Program-made: the position numbers and the translations under genes | Origin: an uncultured Pseudomonadota bacterium | GTDB lineage: Bacteria; Pseudomonadota; Gammaproteobacteria; Burkholderiales; Burkholderiaceae | Length of the DNA stretch: 12,414 nucleotides | NCBI GenBank assembly: GCA_946480245.1 | Contig: CAMLIZ010000138.1 | Coordinates: 1 to 12,414, forward strand | Direction of reading: 5' to 3' | The notes under the pieces: generated by a model | Seen by the model: the letters and a program-made list of their open reading frames with translations, nothing else | Databases searched by the model: none | What the model was told of the DNA's origin: nothing | Part shown: piece after piece, positions 8,169 to 12,414 of the stretch | Position numbering within the stretch: position 1 is the first letter of the stretch | How the letters are laid out: the number at the start of each line of letters is the position of its first letter

Positions 8169-8230
8169 CCGTTGCAATGAAGTTCCGAGCCTGGGGCACG
8201 AGAGGGTGCCTTGCAACGCTCCTCGGAAGG
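8164..8230 (-). ncRNA. SAH riboswitch aptamer upstream of ahcY
   Basis: The 5' leader of ahcY matches the S-adenosylhomocysteine riboswitch class, an ON switch known in front of ahcY in beta- and gammaproteobacteria. On the minus strand, TTCCGAG (8228-8222) pairs with CTCGGAA (8189-8183) to form P1. The conserved GAGGAGCGTTGCAA follows directly. A small hairpin, GGCAC (8210-8206) with GTGCC (8199-8195), lies inside. The conserved CCAGGCTCGG precedes the P1 3' arm. Downstream, TTGCAACGGCGCTC (8177-8164) pairs back with GAGCGTTGCAA (8221-8211), apart from an unpaired GG, as the pseudoknot. All these blocks agree with the published consensus as remembered. The boundaries are good to a few bases. 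Confidence 0.92.
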
Positions 8231-8235
8231 CGCCG

Positions 8236-8264
8236 ATTCTAGCGTGGCCGCCCGCCGCTGCCGA
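8236..8264 (-). promoter_or_regulatory. Sigma-70-type promoter of the ahcY operon
   Basis: On the minus strand, TCGGCA (8264-8259) and TAGAAT (8241-8236) are separated by 17 bases. The -10 differs from consensus at one position and the -35 at two. A start 6 to 7 bases past the -10 falls at about 8229-8230, exactly where the riboswitch P1 stem begins, which supports the call. The remaining sequence from 8265 to the GGDEF-EAL start at 8384 is G/C-rich, and no convincing plus-strand promoter was found in it. Confidence 0.6.
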
Positions 8265-8383
8265 CGCCTTGCGGCGACGCGCGGTGATTCCGCACACCGG
8301 GCCGCGCTTCCCTCTCAACCGCCCTTGGCGGCCTGCCGATAAGCAACGAAGCTGCCAGCAAGTCCGATGTGCGCCGCCTCGCC

Positions 8384-10396
8384 ATGAAGCTTTCCCTCAA
8401 ATCCGGCAACAGGTTGGTCGGCGTCGCGCTGTGGGGTGCGGCCGCCATGGGCGCCGTGCTGGGTGTGGCGGCCGTGATGCGCCACGCGGCCGGCGCACAG
8501 CTGGAAGCTGACGCCGAGCATGCGGCCTTGCAGTGGGCCGCGTATGCGCGCGACACCGTGCCCGATCTCGATGCCGCGTTTGCCGGCAAAGGCTTCAGCG
8601 CCGACGCGTTGCGCCAGTTGCACCGCTTGCGCGCCGCCGGCGAGGTGTTCCGCTTCAAGCTGTACGACCGTGCGGGCGCTGCGCTGCTGGTATCCGACGC
8701 GATGGACGATCCGCGCCCGGGCACGTCGGATGCACTCGGCGAGGAGCAGGGGGAAGACGGCGCCACGGTGCGCGCCATCGTGCTGGGCGGTGCCAACGAG
8801 GTGGCGCTGCGGCGCCAGCGCACCGCGGGTGGGCCGCGCGTGTACAGCGAGGCCTACGTGCCGGTGGTGCGCGATGGCCAGGTGCTGGGGGTGGTGGAGG
8901 TGTATGTCGATCAGGCGGCGCGCGCCGCGCGCATCGAGCGAGCCTTCGGGGAAGTTGCCCTCGCGGTGGCCGTGTTGCTGTGTGCGATCACCGGCGCGGC
9001 GGCGTGGCAATGGAAGAAGCGGCGCGTGCGCGAGCGCAGCGCGGCCGAGCAGTTGCGCTTCATGGCACGGCACGACCTGCTCACCGGTGCACTCAACCGC
9101 GCCAGCTTCGGCGAGGCGCTGCAGCGTGCACGGCAGCGGGCAGCCGAGGGCGGCGGCGGCTTCGCGGTGCTGTGCATCGATCTGCACGGCTTCAAGGACA
9201 TCAACGACACGCTGGGGCACGCCGCCGGCGACGAGTTGCTGCGCGCGCTCACGCAGCGCCTGCGCGAATCGGTGTCGGAGCGCGACCGCGTGGCGCGCCT
9301 GGGCGGCGACGAGTTCGCCGTGCTGCAGACGGGCGTGCCCGGCCCGGAGGCGGTGGCGCGCCTGGGCCAGCATCTGGTCGAGGTGCTCTCGAAGCCCTAT
9401 GCGGTGGCTGGCCAGCCGGTGCACGCGCCGGCCAGCGTCGGCGCGGCGGTTCATGGCACGGACGGGCATGAACACGACGAGCTGCTGCACAAGGCCGCGC
9501 AGGCGCTGTACCGCGCCAAGGCCCAGCAGCGCGGCAGCTTCAGCTTCTACGACCCTGCGCTGGACGAGCGCCAGCAGGCGCGGCGCGTGCTGGTGCGCGA
9601 CCTGCGCCACGCGCTGTACGCGGGCCAGCTGCACCTGCACTTCCAGCCGCAGTACGAGCGCGACGGCCGCACGCTGGGCGGCTACGAGGCGCTCGTGCGC
9701 TGGCACCACCCCCAGCGCGGGCCGGTGTCGCCGGCCGAATTCATTCCGCTGGCCGAGGAGTCGGGCCTGATCGAGGATCTCGGCCTGTGGGTGCTGGCGC
9801 GCGCCTGCCAGGTCGCGGCGGGCTGGCCGGAGTCGCTGAACCTGTCGGTCAACCTGAGCGCCGCGCAGTTCCGTGGCGGCGACGAGCTGGTGGGCCTGGT
9901 GCGCGCGAGCCTGGAGGCCGCAATGCTGCCTGCACACCGGCTGGAGCTGGAGATCACCGAGTCGCTGCTGATGAGCAACACCGAACAGGTGGTGCAGACG
10001 CTGCACCACCTCACCGAGATGGGCGTGCGCATCGTGATGGACGACTTCGGCACCGGCTACTCCAGCCTGGCCTACCTGTGGCGCTTCCCGTTCGACAAGG
10101 TGAAGATCGACCGCGCGTTCACGCAGCACCTGGGGCAGGATCCGAAGGTCGACCTGATCGTGCGCTCGATCGTCTCGCTGGCGCATTCGCTGAACATCCG
10201 CGTCAATGCCGAAGGCGTGGAAACGGCCGGGCAAATGCGCTGGCTGCAGGAGCACGGCTGCGACGAGCTGCAGGGCTTCCTGCTCGGCCGGCCGTCGCCG
10301 GCCTCTCAGCTCCAGCACGACGGCGCACCGCAGGCTGCGCCGGAGCCGAAGCTGCCGCGCGCGCAGACCGACTTCGCGGCCTTCGAGAGCCATTAG
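8384..10396 (+). CDS. Membrane-bound GGDEF-EAL cyclic-di-GMP protein
   Basis: A 670-residue inner-membrane protein that may both make and break cyclic di-GMP. Order: membrane helix (about 9-31), periplasmic sensor region (about 32-188, family not recognised), second membrane helix (191-210), GGDEF domain (about 225-375) and EAL domain (about 395-640). The diguanylate cyclase site is intact (GGDEF 307-311; DLHGFKDINDTLGHAAGDEL upstream). The inhibitory RxxD site that should lie five residues before GGDEF reads SERD, so product inhibition is unlikely. The phosphodiesterase site also looks intact: EAL at 435-437, SVNLSAAQF, LEITES, DDFGTGYSSL at 553-562, KVKIDRAF, NAEGVET and ELQGFLLGRP. The C-terminal 25 residues are a Pro/Ala-rich tail. 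The start is uncertain: ATG 8384 is chosen, GTG 8369 is in frame, and neither has a clear ribosome site. It is convergent with the next gene, with 3 bases between the stops. Confidence 0.9.
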   Translation: MKLSLKSGNRLVGVALWGAAAMGAVLGVAAVMRHAAGAQLEADAEHAALQWAAYARDTVPDLDAAFAGKGFSADALRQLHRLRAAGEVFRFKLYDRAGAALLVSDAMDDPRPGTSDALGEEQGEDGATVRAIVLGGANEVALRRQRTAGGPRVYSEAYVPVVRDGQVLGVVEVYVDQAARAARIERAFGEVALAVAVLLCAITGAAAWQWKKRRVRERSAAEQLRFMARHDLLTGALNRASFGEALQRARQRAAEGGGGFAVLCIDLHGFKDINDTLGHAAGDELLRALTQRLRESVSERDRVARLGGDEFAVLQTGVPGPEAVARLGQHLVEVLSKPYAVAGQPVHAPASVGAAVHGTDGHEHDELLHKAAQALYRAKAQQRGSFSFYDPALDERQQARRVLVRDLRHALYAGQLHLHFQPQYERDGRTLGGYEALVRWHHPQRGPVSPAEFIPLAEESGLIEDLGLWVLARACQVAAGWPESLNLSVNLSAAQFRGGDELVGLVRASLEAAMLPAHRLELEITESLLMSNTEQVVQTLHHLTEMGVRIVMDDFGTGYSSLAYLWRFPFDKVKIDRAFTQHLGQDPKVDLIVRSIVSLAHSLNIRVNAEGVETAGQMRWLQEHGCDELQGFLLGRPSPASQLQHDGAPQAAPEPKLPRAQTDFAAFESH

Positions 10397-10399
10397 GCA

Positions 10400-11482
10400 T
10401 CAGGCGATGCCGAGGAAGGTGGCCATGCGCTGCAGTTCGTCGTCCAGCGCCGCACGAAAGGCGCGCTCGCGCGGCGCGCGACCGCTCGCGTAGCCGAACG
10501 CCGGCTCCAGCCGGCCCTCGCGCACCGACACGTTGGCCCAGCCGATCACCTGGTCGTGCCACAGCAGCGGCAGCGCGTAGTAGCCGCGCACGCGCTTGGC
10601 GGCAGGGGTGTAGGCCTCGAAGCGGTACTCCCAGCCCCACAGCAGCGCAAAGCGCAGCCGGTCCCACACGACCGGGTCGAAAGGCGCCAGCAGGCGTACC
10701 GCGTCGCCAGGCGCATGGCGCGCGGACGCCGGGTTGGCGTCATCGGGCCAGTACCAGCGCACGCAGTCCACCTCGGCGCCCGGCCAGTGCGAGCGTGCAT
10801 GCGCCAGCGTGCGCCTGATCTGCAATTGCAGCTGTGGCGCGCCGCCGACCAGCAGCGACGCCAGGGTGCCCAGCGAGCGCGACGGCAGCGGCGCGTACTT
10901 CTGCAGCACCAGCTGCAGCAGCGCCTCGGCCTTCTGCGCCGGCGAGCGTTCGTCGGGCGCGTGCGTCACCGCTTCGTACACCCGGGTGCCGGCATCGCGC
11001 CGCACCACGCGCAGCATGCCGCGGTAGTGCATGCCGTCGAGCAGGTGGGTGGTGGCGTTCGATTCGCCGCCCCAGTAATTGGTGACGCGGCCGTGGTCGA
11101 AGGCGGCCTGCACCTCGCGCGGGTGCGTGGGCCCGCGCTCGCGGATGAAGGCGAGCACCGAACGCGCGCGGCGCTGCGTGGCCGCGTCCCAGCGGCGCCG
11201 GGCCACGCGCGGATGCATCAATGCGAGCGTGTCACGCGGCAGGAAGCCGTAATTGACGAAGAAGTCCTCTTCGATCGGCAGGCGCGCATAACGGCGCTCG
11301 AGGTCGCCGGCGCGGTAGTCGCGCACGCGATGGCGCAGCGTGAGGTCCTGTGCGCGCGCCGGCGCGCGGATCGGGTCGGCCTGCACGAAGCCCAGGCGCT
11401 CGATGGCGCGGCCGAGCGTGGTGGGGGTGAACAGCGTGCGCGCCACGGCGTAGCGGCGCAGGTGGTCGAGCGTGAGCGGCAT
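10400..11482 (-). CDS. YcaQ/AlkX-type DNA glycosylase (winged-helix, HTH_42)
   Basis: A 360-residue protein of the YcaQ (HTH_42, formerly DUF1006) family. Characterised members, E. coli YcaQ (AlkX) and Streptomyces AlkZ, are DNA glycosylases that excise bulky or cross-linked alkylated bases. The family's catalytic element is here as GFVQADPIRAPARAQDL, with Q34-A35-D36 matching the QxD form of the AlkX branch rather than QxQ of AlkZ. Other family marks are the N-terminal LTLDHLRRYAVARTLF, the Tyr/Phe-rich EDFFVNYGFLPRD segment, GRVTNYWGGESNATTHLLD, the RLLAPFDPVVWDR loop and the C-terminal RVRGYYALPLLWHDQVIGW. It is somewhat shorter than E. coli YcaQ (about 410 residues). No Shine-Dalgarno sequence is visible and the metK terminator ends only about 6 bases upstream of the ATG, so its mRNA leader must be very short, or it depends on read-through. 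Glycosylase activity is inferred from the family. Confidence 0.85.
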   Translation of the reverse strand: MPLTLDHLRRYAVARTLFTPTTLGRAIERLGFVQADPIRAPARAQDLTLRHRVRDYRAGDLERRYARLPIEEDFFVNYGFLPRDTLALMHPRVARRRWDAATQRRARSVLAFIRERGPTHPREVQAAFDHGRVTNYWGGESNATTHLLDGMHYRGMLRVVRRDAGTRVYEAVTHAPDERSPAQKAEALLQLVLQKYAPLPSRSLGTLASLLVGGAPQLQLQIRRTLAHARSHWPGAEVDCVRWYWPDDANPASARHAPGDAVRLLAPFDPVVWDRLRFALLWGWEYRFEAYTPAAKRVRGYYALPLLWHDQVIGWANVSVREGRLEPAFGYASGRAPRERAFRAALDDELQRMATFLGIA

Positions 11483-11488
11483 GGCGCC

Positions 11489-11515
11489 AAAGAATAAGGC
11501 GGCCGAAGCCGCCTT
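11489..11515 (-). terminator. Intrinsic terminator of metK
   Basis: On the minus strand, 24 bases past the metK stop, AAGGCGGC (11515-11508) pairs perfectly with GCCGCCTT (11503-11496) around a TTCG tetraloop and is followed by ATTCTTT. An 8-bp G/C-rich stem with UUCG loop and U-rich tail is a canonical Rho-independent terminator. Confidence 0.85.
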
Positions 11516-11539
11516 GCTGGCATGCCTTGCGGCGGTGCC

Positions 11540-12414
<875 letters not shown>

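Noticed and set aside
8325..8343. TTGGCG and GATAAG as a promoter for the GGDEF-EAL gene
   Set aside because: The spacing is only 7 bases and no alternative -10 lies at 16-18 bases.
8315..10393. 692-residue minus-strand open frame antisense to the GGDEF-EAL gene
   Set aside because: It is His/Gln/Arg/Ala-rich with no recognisable domain, and mirrors codon bias of the real plus-strand gene, which has full GGDEF and EAL motifs.

Overview
The window is high-GC DNA from a proteobacterium, most likely a betaproteobacterium of the order Burkholderiales. This is inferred from the strong third-position G/C bias, the long 475-residue AhcY carrying the proteobacterial insertion, the S-adenosylhomocysteine (SAH) riboswitch in front of ahcY, and a zinc-ribbon/DUF805 protein type. 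No tRNA, rRNA, CRISPR array, insertion sequence or phage gene was seen.

Layout. Bases 1 to about 620 are a mosaic: the membrane part of a DUF4118 (KdpD-type) sensor runs in frame into about 60 residues of a cytosine-deaminase-like amidohydrolase, then into DNA antisense to the next gene. From about 650 onward the window is ordinary chromosome. A tfoX-like gene (minus) is divergent from 5-formyl-THF cyclo-ligase (ygfA, plus). A zinc-ribbon DUF805 membrane protein (minus) and an OmpW porin (minus) follow. OmpW is divergent from an exported metallo-beta-lactamase-fold hydrolase (plus). Next is the compact minus-strand operon ahcY-tlyA-metF, read from a promoter and SAH riboswitch at 8085-8264. 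Last are a GGDEF-EAL protein (plus), a YcaQ/AlkX-type DNA glycosylase (minus) and the 3' three quarters of metK (minus), which ends in a clear intrinsic terminator.

How the genes fit together. MetK makes S-adenosylmethionine. Methyltransferases such as TlyA consume it and release SAH. AhcY removes SAH and yields homocysteine. MetF makes the 5-methyl-THF used to turn homocysteine back into methionine, and YgfA returns 5-formyl-THF to the active folate pool. The ahcY-tlyA-metF genes are nearly gapless (7 bp, then a 4-bp ATGA overlap), so one SAH-sensing leader probably controls SAH removal, a SAH-producing enzyme and methyl-group supply together. The leader can be folded by eye into mutually exclusive stems, one of which buries the ahcY ribosome binding site. 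This is the most interesting regulatory element here. The mosaic at the left edge is the most unusual structure and may be an assembly or library chimera.
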